From the NCBI GenBank assembly GCA_027574665.1, contig CM050690.1, positions 66,001,905-66,065,904 of the forward strand: a DNA stretch of 64,000 nt, in the 5' to 3' direction. A program made the position numbers and the translations under genes. Positions 61,301 through 64,000 of the stretch are shown one piece after another (position 1 is the stretch's first letter; every line of letters starts with the position of its first letter). The notes beneath the pieces are model-generated. The model saw nothing but the letters and a program-made list of their open reading frames with translations. It had not been told where the DNA came from and ran no database searches. Source of the DNA: Rhynochetos jubatus. Lineage: Eukaryota; Chordata; Aves; Eurypygiformes; Rhynochetidae.

Positions 61301-63073
61301 TGTCTATAAATCAAATGTGTTAGAATCAATTTGTAAATAAATTACAAGCTTCTTGAAGGGACATCTCTGACTCCAATTGATGGGGAGAGTGGGTTTTGTT
61401 TCCCAGCCTGTGGAGATTACAACTGCCCATCCAAGCTTCAGAGCTCCCCAGGGAAGCTGGGGCCACCTGCCCTCTTTGATGCATCTTCAGTGTCATCCTG
61501 CCAAGCACCCCGAGGGAGGCTGAGTTAAGGATTACTGCCCTTGCCATTACTTTTTCTGACTAATGCTCTCCCAGTTTGTGTGCCCTCCCAAGGATCTTCT
61601 TCTGTATCAGGGGAGCATATGACAGGCCAGTATATGGGAGAAGAGTGAGGTATGATGGTAGGGGTACCCAAAGGCAACTGAACCCTGCTTTCACGCACAC
61701 TGGCAAGGTCCATGTACAGGACAGACCTGAGTAAAGCTGTCAGCACTGGGCCTGAAGCAGGCAGGCATGGGATGAGGCTGTGCAGGTGCAAAGCCAGAGC
61801 ACTGACCTTCATTCAAATCCCCAACTGTTAAGTCCCGAGGAATGCGAGGTCTTCCTAATAAACCTTTGGGCGAGGAGCAGGAATAGGAGCGCGACCGAAT
61901 TCCAGACACTGTGCATTCCTACAAGAAATTGCAGCAAATTAAAAAGTGTTTTGGTTTGAAATGCATCAGCAACAGAAACAAAACACATAAGTGACAGAAT
62001 TTCTGAAAGAAAGATGTCTGATCACCCACATACATTTTCTTGGCTTCATTAAAACTTCTAAGTTGAAGTACAATTTTTGACAACTTCATTTGAATTCTTA
62101 GGAGGTCTGTCATACTTCCACCATTATAATTTTTTACATATTACAGGAAATAATTTGTGGGTGTAAGTTACACTAAGAGAAAGCTTACATTCTTCCCCAG
62201 TTTGGTGGTATGTGACAACTGAACAGTGTTGTTGGCCATTATATCTGATGACCAAGCTATCCTACCAAGGGAGCCATCAATCTTAGTACTTTCATACCAC
62301 AAGAAATTTCACATAGACTAATGCCCTGCCTTGCTAATAATTTATGTCAGAGTTTCCAAAGAAAGGAGTTTGCTTCTTTCTCTTTTCTGTCAGGTTTTTT
62401 TATTGTGCATGAAAAGATTTTTCCAATCCCCAAATACATCAATGATAAGGCTTGAAAGGAGACTCCCTGATTTTTGATATATCAAAAACAGGGTATATAA
62501 CAGGGAATTTCCCTGTTCCCTGTGTCTATCAACTGCTTTAAAACATGCAGCAGGCTGCTTTTATACTTTACAAAGCTGTTATCCTTTCACATAACTAGAG
62601 CTGGTTAAACATTTCCTCACTAAATATATTCTGGTTAGAAAATGCTGAGTCACTGAACCTGAGATATTTCCTTTGAAATGCTTCTGATAAATGATGGGGT
62701 TTTTTCAAAGCTGAAGTGAATCTTTGGTGGACCCTTCCCATAGCTGCTGCCGAGCCCAGCCTGCAACCAGGGAGCTCAGGCTCCACAACCCTACGCATGA
62801 TGATCTCCAGAGGGACTAGCAATGCCAACAGGGAACTCATTTTTCTCCTGCAGATTTGGATGTTTGTCACATGTTTTCAGTGATTTACTTAAAAGGAAAA
62901 CAACACAAACCAAGATAGTATCAAATACCTTGGGCTGCAGACTGGTAGATAAGTCTAATCCATCTCTGCTACAAGCCATGGCCTCTGAAGAACCGAGAGG
63001 AGGGTAGTGAACATGGGATCTGTCCAAAACACCTCCACTTCCACCATCTACTTCAAGGTCATCGAGACTTGAA
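13178..63073 (-). CDS. ARHGEF28: Rho guanine nucleotide exchange factor 28 (RGNEF / p190RhoGEF), C-terminal 1199 residues, 25 exons
   Basis: This gene encodes a Dbl-family exchange factor that loads GTP onto RhoA. Family knowledge adds binding to focal adhesion kinase and microtubules, and binding of low-molecular-weight neurofilament mRNA. Twenty-five exons were placed by matching translated segments to the human protein as remembered and then fixing GT-AG boundaries. Lengths 5' to 3' are 145, 112, 40, 124, 133, 56, 52, 148, 122, 141, 251, 123, 118, 255, 77, 179, 95, 183, 132, 86, 39, 48, 480, 301 and 161 nt, and they join in one open frame. Residues here are numbered from the first complete codon in the window. 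The C1 zinc finger is 155-201, the DH domain about 355-550, the PH domain about 590-690 and the coiled coil about 905-1030. The DH core [15 protein letters not shown] is intact. About 500 N-terminal residues and the promoter are outside the window. ARHGEF2, ARHGEF18 and AKAP13 are paralogues, but the C-terminal region and tail fit only ARHGEF28. Confidence 0.97.
14754..14780 (+). repeat. G-rich tract
   Basis: Near-continuous guanine run (ggggcgg, then eleven or more G, t, five G, t, three G). It has G-quadruplex-forming potential on the plus strand, that is, on the template strand of ARHGEF28. A second G-rich stretch follows at 14867-14884. Confidence 0.8.
18441..18545 (-). mobile_element. 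CR1 LINE 3' fragment
   Basis: Reverse complement of a CR1 3' end: the plus strand reads tcacagcattacaggatt and then caagttggaagggatctt. This is the usual mirror of the CR1 terminus. It is truncated to about 105 bp and diverged. Confidence 0.75.
21602..22113 (+). mobile_element. CR1 LINE, 5'-truncated 3' end copy
   Basis: It contains the CR1 landmarks in order: gagggctggagcacctct, ggcttgttcagcctggag, aagttcttcacaagagga, gagtgttcaaggccaggc and the terminal attctatgattctatg octamer tail. The copy is fairly intact and sits antisense within ARHGEF28. It has a poly-G expansion at 21810-21832, and the short word ctcaacataag is duplicated at its 5' end (about 21604 and 21622). Confidence 0.95.
21810..21832 (+). 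repeat. Poly-G tract inside CR1
   Basis: Fourteen consecutive G, a T, then eight G. Intact CR1 copies have only short G runs here, so this is a secondary expansion within the element. Confidence 0.9.
23383..23418 (+). repeat. (TTAA)n/(AACT)n simple repeat
   Basis: Five TTAA-type units merge into four AACT-type units. A short microsatellite. Confidence 0.85.
30401..30701 (-). CDS. ARHGEF28: ARHGEF28 exon X, C-terminal region, residues 1047-1146
   Basis: The acceptor is ccccctctacag and the donor is AATG|gtaatc. It reads [20 protein letters not shown], then [18 protein letters not shown], and ends [10 protein letters not shown]. The S-E-x-L-x-x-E-N-x-F and RTSExQVDLK anchors match human ARHGEF28. 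Predicted to be disordered from its composition. It leaves one base for the last exon. Confidence 0.95.
30756..30880 (-). mobile_element. CR1 LINE 3' fragment close to exon X acceptor
   Basis: The plus strand reads agaatcacagaatatccc, then gttggaagggacccataa, then gagtccaactccctgctc, a typical reversed CR1 3' end. It ends only about 54 bp upstream of the acceptor at 30702, leaving just enough unique sequence for the branch point and polypyrimidine tract. Confidence 0.85.
32666..33480 (-). mobile_element. CR1 LINE copy, about 0.8 kb
   Basis: Reversed CR1 landmarks occur in order on the plus strand: gttcatctggtccaacct, ccagaccaagttgcccag, ctgtcactgggtgccact, ctccaagctgaacagcct and cctttcctcataggagag, then the coding part. 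A CA microsatellite at 33083-33099 interrupts the element. Its upstream edge is about 100 bp from exon W. Confidence 0.95.
33083..33099 (+). repeat. (CA)n microsatellite inside CR1
   Basis: Eight CA units interrupt the otherwise collinear CR1 match. Confidence 0.85.
33580..34059 (-). CDS. ARHGEF28: ARHGEF28 exon W, coiled-coil exon, residues 887-1046
   Basis: The acceptor is ttgtgatgtctag and the donor is GAG|gtgcgt. It encodes [20 protein letters not shown], then a Q/E/R-rich stretch with [40 protein letters not shown] and [20 protein letters not shown], and ends near [10 protein letters not shown]. Heptad-like spacing indicates a coiled coil over about residues 905-1030, which is family-typical. 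The exon is clearly more GC-rich than the flanking introns. A long open frame on the plus strand (33405-34049) is its antisense shadow. Confidence 0.97.
34060..35794 (-). other. ARHGEF28: ARHGEF28 intron between exons V and W
   Basis: About 1.7 kb of unique A/T-rich sequence. No repeat or extra exon recognised. Confidence 0.75.
35795..35842 (-). CDS. ARHGEF28: ARHGEF28 exon V (48 nt), residues 871-886
   Basis: The acceptor is cttttatttccag and the donor is ACAG|gtgact. It encodes [16 protein letters not shown], matching human [16 protein letters not shown] almost exactly. It is a short amphipathic helix before the coiled coil. Phase 0 at both ends, so it is a possible cassette exon. Confidence 0.93.
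35931..35969 (-). CDS. ARHGEF28: ARHGEF28 exon U (39 nt), residues 858-870
   Basis: The acceptor is tgtttattttag and the donor is AGAG|gtgagt. It encodes [13 protein letters not shown], corresponding to a human NFPGSSQSE segment. Phase 0 at both ends means it could be skipped without a frameshift. The downstream intron is only 88 nt. Confidence 0.85.
38145..38330 (-). mobile_element. Old CR1 LINE fragment
   Basis: The plus strand reads ctccaagggtggagaccc, then cacaacctctctggacaa, then tgcttgatcaccctgtca, the reversed CR1 mid-3' region. The match fades on both sides, so the boundaries are approximate. Confidence 0.75.
39284..39349 (+). repeat. Two-copy tandem repeat, period 37 bp
   Basis: The 20-base word ctcacctgacagaaaaattg occurs at 39293-39312 and again at 39330-39349, with related ctcacca sequence before each. 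A small local duplication in an intron. Confidence 0.85.
39573..39658 (-). CDS. ARHGEF28: ARHGEF28 exon T (86 nt), residues 829-857
   Basis: The acceptor is ctttatttgttag and the donor is TAAG|gtattg. It encodes [19 protein letters not shown], then [10 protein letters not shown]. It is a highly acidic, weakly conserved segment. The DLxV anchor and the phases (one base borrowed, phase 0 out) support it. The donor is weaker than the others. Confidence 0.82.
39659..40377 (-). other. ARHGEF28: ARHGEF28 intron between exons S and T
   Basis: About 0.7 kb, unique sequence, nothing recognised. Confidence 0.75.
40378..40509 (-). CDS. ARHGEF28: ARHGEF28 exon S, residues 785-828
   Basis: The acceptor is gttttcctctctag and the donor is GGTG|gtgagt. 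It begins [20 protein letters not shown] and continues [20 protein letters not shown]. Only the first residues (ESLxVAV) align well with human. The rest is an acidic, probably disordered, fast-changing stretch. The call rests on matching phases and the ESLxVAV anchor. Confidence 0.88.
40510..43098 (-). other. ARHGEF28: ARHGEF28 intron between exons R and S
   Basis: About 2.6 kb, more than half of it a minus-strand CR1 (40576-42065). The rest (42066-43098) is unique, and no exon is recognised there. Confidence 0.85.
40576..42065 (-). mobile_element. CR1 LINE copy, about 1.5 kb with reverse-transcriptase remnant
   Basis: It reads as reversed CR1 from its 3' end at 40576 to coding sequence near 42065. 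The landmarks are gaggttggaatggactct, cagcctctctgggcaccc, ctttcctcagatgacatg, gatgcaggactttgcact and tgatgaatccatgctggc. The minus-strand frame is interrupted by stops and frameshifts, so it is not a functional protein gene. It is in the same orientation as ARHGEF28. Confidence 0.93.
43099..43281 (-). CDS. ARHGEF28: ARHGEF28 exon R, residues 724-784
   Basis: The acceptor is ttttggttgacag and the donor is GAGAAG|gtgagt. It encodes [20 protein letters not shown], then [20 protein letters not shown], then [20 protein letters not shown]. This helical post-PH region is conserved among ARHGEF28 orthologues. Confidence 0.97.
43282..44144 (-). other. ARHGEF28: ARHGEF28 intron between exons Q and R
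   Basis: About 0.86 kb of unique sequence, nothing recognised. Confidence 0.75.
44145..44239 (-). CDS. ARHGEF28: ARHGEF28 exon Q (95 nt), residues 692-723
   Basis: The acceptor is ttcatctttgaag and the donor is CAAG|gtgtgg. It encodes [19 protein letters not shown], then [13 protein letters not shown]. This acidic stretch followed by a helix directly after the PH domain matches the human SCPEE and SESDED motifs. The acidic block is longer than the human one as I recall it. Confidence 0.93.
44240..44914 (-). other. ARHGEF28: ARHGEF28 intron between exons P and Q
   Basis: About 0.68 kb of unique sequence. A 145-codon open frame on the plus strand crosses it but has no recognisable domain. Confidence 0.75.
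44915..45093 (-). CDS. ARHGEF28: ARHGEF28 exon P, PH domain C-terminal half, residues 633-691
   Basis: The acceptor is tgtttcctccag and the donor is GAAAG|gtagag. It encodes [20 protein letters not shown], then [20 protein letters not shown], then [19 protein letters not shown]. It ends with the C-terminal amphipathic helix and invariant Trp (NNWM) of the PH fold. Hydrophobic residues of this Lbc-type PH domain are known to bind GTP-loaded RhoA as feedback. Confidence 0.98.
45094..45797 (-). other. ARHGEF28: ARHGEF28 intron between exons O and P
   Basis: About 0.7 kb, A/T-rich, with a 16-base A run at 45686-45701. Nothing else recognised. Confidence 0.75.
45798..45874 (-). CDS. ARHGEF28: ARHGEF28 exon O (77 nt), PH domain, residues 607-632
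   Basis: The acceptor is ctcattttaag and the donor is GTT|gtaagt. It encodes [18 protein letters not shown] then QKYIFAAV, the two central PH beta strands. This [16 protein letters not shown] signature is nearly invariant among Lbc-family RhoGEFs. The acceptor has a weak pyrimidine tract, but the frame demands it. Confidence 0.96.
45875..46528 (-). other. ARHGEF28: ARHGEF28 intron between exons N and O
   Basis: About 0.65 kb of unique sequence, nothing recognised. Confidence 0.75.
46529..46783 (-). CDS. ARHGEF28: ARHGEF28 exon N, end of DH and start of PH domain, residues 522-606
   Basis: The acceptor is tgtttcttacag and the donor is CAAAG|gtattc. It reads [20 protein letters not shown], then [20 protein letters not shown], and [20 protein letters not shown], and ends [14 protein letters not shown]. 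The long last DH helix (KVNEYEK) runs into the PH domain through the usual short linker. Confidence 0.97.
46784..47659 (-). other. ARHGEF28: ARHGEF28 intron between exons M and N
   Basis: About 0.88 kb of unique A/T-rich sequence, nothing recognised. Confidence 0.75.
47660..47777 (-). CDS. ARHGEF28: ARHGEF28 exon M, DH domain core (conserved region 3), residues 483-521
   Basis: The acceptor is tgtgtctgtgcag and the donor is AAAAG|gtgaat. It encodes [17 protein letters not shown], then [27 protein letters not shown] is the most conserved DH segment and forms much of the GTPase-binding surface. No substitution is seen in it. Confidence 0.98.
47778..48568 (-). other. ARHGEF28: ARHGEF28 intron between exons L and M, half LTR
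   Basis: About 0.79 kb. More than half is a solo LTR at 48141-48555, and the remaining 360 bp is unique. The donor gtaagttt is intact. Confidence 0.85.
48141..48555. mobile_element. Solo LTR of an avian endogenous retrovirus, 415 bp
   Basis: The element begins TGTGGTGGG and ends CAATACA, so it has the TG...CA ends of an LTR. It is flanked by a perfect 5-bp direct repeat CATGT (48136-48140 and 48556-48560), the expected target-site duplication. The sequence (ctggctggaggccaggtg, cctgctccagcgtggggt, caggagacagtcctccac) resembles abundant LTRs in non-galliform bird genomes, from memory. No internal viral genes are present. Orientation is uncertain because both strands have TG...CA ends, though similarity to remembered LTRs slightly favours minus. 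Confidence 0.85.
48569..48691 (-). CDS. ARHGEF28: ARHGEF28 exon L, DH domain, residues 442-482
   Basis: It encodes [20 protein letters not shown], then [20 protein letters not shown] and a final K. Two acceptors lie 7 nt apart: atatcttcag (start 48691) and gttttcag (start 48684). Only the first keeps the frame after ILVQQ and restores the conserved FSxENA. The donor is AAA|gtaagt. An LTR is inserted only 13 bp into the following intron. Both ends are phase 0. Confidence 0.95.
48885..49230 (+). mobile_element. CR1 LINE fragment, terminal reverse-transcriptase region
   Basis: It carries the CR1 block from gtggacgagaaactgaac through cagcccagaaagcaaacc, gagaccccacctgcagtg and ggcttgttcagcctggag to gcagccttccagtacctt. 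It is homologous to 50820-51170 of the neighbouring copy. Its own 3' end and octamer tail are missing, and it abuts the next segment near 49230. Confidence 0.9.
49231..51487 (+). mobile_element. CR1 LINE, 2.26 kb copy with ORF2 remnant and 3' end
   Basis: It starts in the ORF2 region ahead of the reverse transcriptase (ctggtggggaacgtgatg) and continues through RT. The YRPDSLTS-type segment is at 50150-50180 and the [15 protein letters not shown] motif at 50520-50570. It ends with the CR1 3' region and an attctatgattccatg tail. Stops and frameshifts are frequent, including one at the catalytic aspartate box near 50610, so it encodes no active protein. It is antisense to ARHGEF28. Confidence 0.95.
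51893..52143 (-). CDS. ARHGEF28: ARHGEF28 exon K, DH domain conserved region 1, residues 358-441
   Basis: The acceptor is tttatactgcag and the donor is CAGCAG|gtagaa. It encodes [20 protein letters not shown], then [20 protein letters not shown], and ends [11 protein letters not shown]. It starts with the helix that contacts the Rho switch regions. The ELMQTExHH motif is diagnostic for this RhoGEF branch. Confidence 0.97.
52340..52412 (+). mobile_element. Possible decayed CR1 3' end
   Basis: Sequence gagctggaggttggataa followed by ggtcccctcaaacattct and gtga resembles a degenerate CR1 terminus. It is short and diverged, so the assignment is tentative. It lies in the 449-bp intron between exons J and K (52144-52592), which shows nothing else. 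Confidence 0.45.
52593..52733 (-). CDS. ARHGEF28: ARHGEF28 exon J, residues 311-357, lead-in to DH domain
   Basis: The acceptor is gttttttcacag and the donor is TTTTTG|gtcagt. It encodes [20 protein letters not shown], then [20 protein letters not shown], then KRQDVIF. The ESWSLVVDP and KRQxVI(F/Y)E motifs mark the start of the DH domain across the ARHGEF2/18/28/AKAP13 branch. Confidence 0.96.
52734..53627 (-). other. ARHGEF28: ARHGEF28 intron between exons I and J
   Basis: About 0.9 kb of unique sequence, nothing recognised. Confidence 0.75.
53628..53749 (-). CDS. ARHGEF28: ARHGEF28 exon I, residues 270-310
   Basis: The acceptor is cctgctgtag and the donor is GGAAG|gtgaga. It reads [20 protein letters not shown], then [20 protein letters not shown]. 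The WRSKSRSEE motif is probably phosphorylated, which is inference. This is the linker leading to the DH domain. Confidence 0.94.
53852..53999 (-). CDS. ARHGEF28: ARHGEF28 exon H, residues 221-269
   Basis: The acceptor is ttgcctcacag and the donor is GAAAG|gtaaag. It reads [19 protein letters not shown], then [20 protein letters not shown]. This is a low-complexity serine-rich linker between C1 and DH, alignable to the human P-H-S-S-S and GRRE motifs but diverging faster than its neighbours. Confidence 0.9.
54000..54552 (-). other. ARHGEF28: ARHGEF28 intron between exons G and H
   Basis: About 0.55 kb of unique sequence, nothing recognised. Confidence 0.75.
54553..54604 (-). CDS. ARHGEF28: ARHGEF28 exon G (52 nt), residues 204-220
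   Basis: The acceptor is ctttttttcag and the donor is ACAA|gtaagt. It encodes [17 protein letters not shown], a basic segment right after the zinc finger, matching the human KxQExxxNKNKPQ motif. Phase 0 in, one base out. Confidence 0.88.
54605..55887 (-). other. ARHGEF28: ARHGEF28 intron between exons F and G
   Basis: About 1.3 kb of unique sequence, nothing recognised. Confidence 0.75.
55888..55943 (-). CDS. ARHGEF28: ARHGEF28 exon F (56 nt), second half of C1 zinc finger, residues 185-203
   Basis: The acceptor is tctctttcag and the donor is CAAG|gtaact. It encodes [19 protein letters not shown] and supplies Cys186, His191, Cys194 and Cys201, so all eight C1 zinc ligands are present. C1 domains of this RhoGEF branch are generally considered atypical (not phorbol-ester responsive), which is family knowledge and not shown here. 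Confidence 0.93.
55944..56289 (-). other. ARHGEF28: ARHGEF28 intron splitting the C1 domain
   Basis: 346 bp of unique sequence between the two halves of the zinc finger. Nothing recognised. Confidence 0.8.
56290..56422 (-). CDS. ARHGEF28: ARHGEF28 exon E, first half of C1 zinc finger, residues 141-184
   Basis: The donor is TCCC|gtaagt. The acceptor is taken as gggtgaag, because that start gives phase 0 and continues the previous exon. A lysine-rich start ([15 protein letters not shown]) leads into the zinc finger. His155, Cys168, Cys171 and Cys183 are the first four zinc ligands, in the C1 spacing H-x12-C-x2-C. The finger continues in the next exon. Confidence 0.93.
56423..57833 (-). other. 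ARHGEF28: ARHGEF28 intron between exons D and E
   Basis: About 1.4 kb. Unique sequence apart from the tandem duplication at 57546-57723. Confidence 0.8.
57546..57723 (+). repeat. Two-copy tandem duplication, unit about 88 bp
   Basis: Both units begin gtttttaatat, continue with aggccatt, a cagggnancctgca block and an A/T-rich stretch, and end attacttatgtgg. They differ at several sites and by small indels, so the duplication is not recent. The second unit ends about 110 bp from exon D. Confidence 0.88.
57834..57957 (-). CDS. ARHGEF28: ARHGEF28 exon D, residues 99-140
   Basis: The acceptor is tctctgttctag and the donor is AAG|gtaatt. It encodes [18 protein letters not shown], then [17 protein letters not shown], then RNKCK. 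This basic, serine-rich lead-in to the C1 domain is strongly conserved in the family. Confidence 0.95.
57958..58493 (-). other. ARHGEF28: ARHGEF28 intron between exons C and D
   Basis: About 0.54 kb of unique sequence, nothing recognised. Confidence 0.75.
58494..58533 (-). CDS. ARHGEF28: ARHGEF28 exon C (40 nt), residues 86-98
   Basis: The acceptor is tatgtcttgcag and the donor is AGAG|gtacgg. Phases are 1 in and 2 out. It encodes [14 protein letters not shown] with split codons at both ends, matching the human ARHGEF28 linker. It is too short to show in ORF searches, but both neighbouring exons need exactly these phases. Confidence 0.88.
58534..61806 (-). other. ARHGEF28: ARHGEF28 intron between exons B and C
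   Basis: About 3.3 kb. Unique sequence except one CR1 fragment at 60856-61060. No exon recognised. Confidence 0.8.
60856..61060 (-). mobile_element. CR1 LINE 3' fragment
   Basis: The plus strand reads cacagaaccacacaatgg, then ctgggttggaaggaacct, then tagtccaacccccctgcc, and later catccataacttctctgg. This is a reversed CR1 3' end of about 200 bp, in the same orientation as ARHGEF28. Confidence 0.87.
61807..61918 (-). CDS. ARHGEF28: ARHGEF28 exon B, residues 49-85
   Basis: The acceptor is tttcttgtag and the donor is GAAG|gtcagt. The exon reads [19 protein letters not shown] followed by [15 protein letters not shown]. The [14 protein letters not shown] stretch is characteristic of ARHGEF28. 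It is rich in Ser/Arg and looks like a phosphorylation or adaptor-binding region, which is inference. It leaves one base for the next exon. Confidence 0.93.
61919..62928 (-). other. ARHGEF28: ARHGEF28 intron between exons A and B
   Basis: About 1 kb. Contains two adjacent perfect inverted repeats at 62465-62517. Otherwise unique sequence. Confidence 0.8.
62465..62517. repeat. Pair of adjacent hairpin palindromes
   Basis: The sequence tttttgatatatcaaaaa (62471-62488) is a perfect 18-bp palindrome. Five further pairs, ccctg at 62465-62469 with caggg at 62489-62493, extend it across one unpaired base. Just beyond lies aacagggaa-t-ttccctgtt (62499-62517), a second perfect inverted repeat. Role unknown. 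Confidence 0.85.
62929..63073 (-). CDS. ARHGEF28: ARHGEF28 exon A (first exon seen), residues 1-48
   Basis: The acceptor is gtctgcttcag and the donor is AAG|gtattt. The exon enters with the last base of a codon and ends in phase 0. It reads [14 protein letters not shown], then [20 protein letters not shown], then DLSTSLQPK, an acidic and serine-rich segment upstream of the C1 domain. The preceding exon was not found in the remaining 0.9 kb. Confidence 0.9.
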
Positions 63074-64000
63074 CTGAAGCAGACAATGAAGTATTTAATT
63101 CCCATGAACTTTAGTAACAATCCATCTCAACCTTTATGCAACACACAAAGATACTGCTGTGTACTCCGATCAATGACAACCCAAACTACAGTGATTGTGT
63201 TAGGTAAAAGTCACACACGGAGTCCCCTCTCAGTTTTGCAGTCACCTAGTGAAGCTACTCAGGCACTTTGCACAGGACGTGTCTGACCCAACCTTGTGGA
63301 TCTGCAGTACAGACATTTGCATTGCCCATGATCATGCAGACACCCACCACAGTCAGCCACCCTCAGAGGATGATTTCCACACCCATGTGAAAATCCCACT
63401 CCAGAGATGGTAAGGACTACTGAGACAACTACCTTAGACTTCAGTATTAAGATATGTGGGTATATATGCTTATTTTGTGTATTTGAAATGTGGCTATTCA
63501 CAGACGTCTTTTTTCCTACATCTGTGACTTGATGGAGAATGGAAGACAAAACTAACAAGAGATGACAGAGAGTCTGAGAGATAAGATTAATTTCAAAAGT
63601 TATAAACTTAAAAACATTTAGGACCATAAACAGACTGAAAATGCCCTAGCTAACTCAATACTTCAAACACCCAGGGACTATTTAATTGGTGAGCGTTCCT
63701 GCGCAGCAGAGTGCAGTACAGTTTCTCAGCAGTACCAGGGTTTCCCAGAACGGGTCCCATTAGCTACAAGAGCAAGTTCATGGTCTCTTCATTAGAGTGA
63801 CTGGAAGGAACGGTTGACTGCTTGCAATAACATTCCAGCCTTACAACATAAAACTTTAAATTATGTGTGGTATTTCTAGATAGCCAGAGTTCCTACCAGG
63901 AATAACAGCACGAAAATTCCCTCACACACCACTACAATTCACTTTGTCAAAGGGCAAATCTATCGATACTGTTCAAAACTACTTCCTTACTACACTTCTG
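63074..64000 (-). other. ARHGEF28: ARHGEF28 intron running off the right edge
   Basis: No exon matching the upstream part of ARHGEF28 was recognised. The preceding exon must end in phase 2, and no suitable candidate was seen. Confidence 0.65.

Noticed and set aside
61919-62113. Minus-strand frame (helical, 64 codons) directly upstream of exon B
   Set aside because: It reads through the acceptor into intron, has no donor-acceptor pair in the needed phase, and matches no ARHGEF28 segment I recognise.
1-64000. A novel multi-gene system, CRISPR array, tRNA or rRNA gene
   Set aside because: Nothing beyond one vertebrate gene, its introns and common avian repeats is supported. Repeat structures lack the regular spacing of arrays.

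Overview
This is vertebrate nuclear DNA, most probably from a bird. Introns are long, every splice site used is GT-AG, and the dominant interspersed repeat is the CR1 LINE, including copies with the typical avian ATTCTATG-type 3' tail. A solo LTR resembling LTRs that I recall from neoavian birds is also present. There are no prokaryotic features and no sign of an unknown defence or mobile system. The window is dominated by one recognisable gene.

The gene is ARHGEF28 (RGNEF, p190RhoGEF), a RhoA guanine-nucleotide exchange factor, read on the minus strand. Twenty-five consecutive coding exons can be placed, from 63073 down to the stop codon at 13178. All 25 have GT-AG splice sites, and their phases join without a break into one 1199-residue reading frame. 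In order the protein carries a serine-rich segment, an atypical C1 zinc finger, a linker, the catalytic DH domain, a PH domain, a long C-terminal region with a Q/E/R-rich coiled coil, and a short conserved C-terminal tail. Compared with the human protein as I remember it (about 1705 residues), roughly the first 500 residues, the first exons and the promoter lie beyond the right edge.

Layout: 1-12250 is intergenic DNA downstream of the gene, with one decayed CR1 and no supported gene. About 12250-13177 is the 3' UTR with a single AATAAA signal, and 13178-13338 is the last coding exon. Then comes a 17-kb intron. From 30401 to 63073 the other 24 exons are separated by introns of about 50 bp to 3.6 kb. 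CR1 fragments lie in at least eight introns. One intron (48692-51892) is about 80 percent CR1, from two abutting copies, and a solo LTR with a perfect 5-bp target-site duplication sits 13 bp from the splice donor of a DH-domain exon.

No second gene, tRNA, rRNA, CRISPR array or promoter is supported. The other long open frames are antisense shadows of exons, decayed CR1 reverse-transcriptase frames, or chance ORFs.
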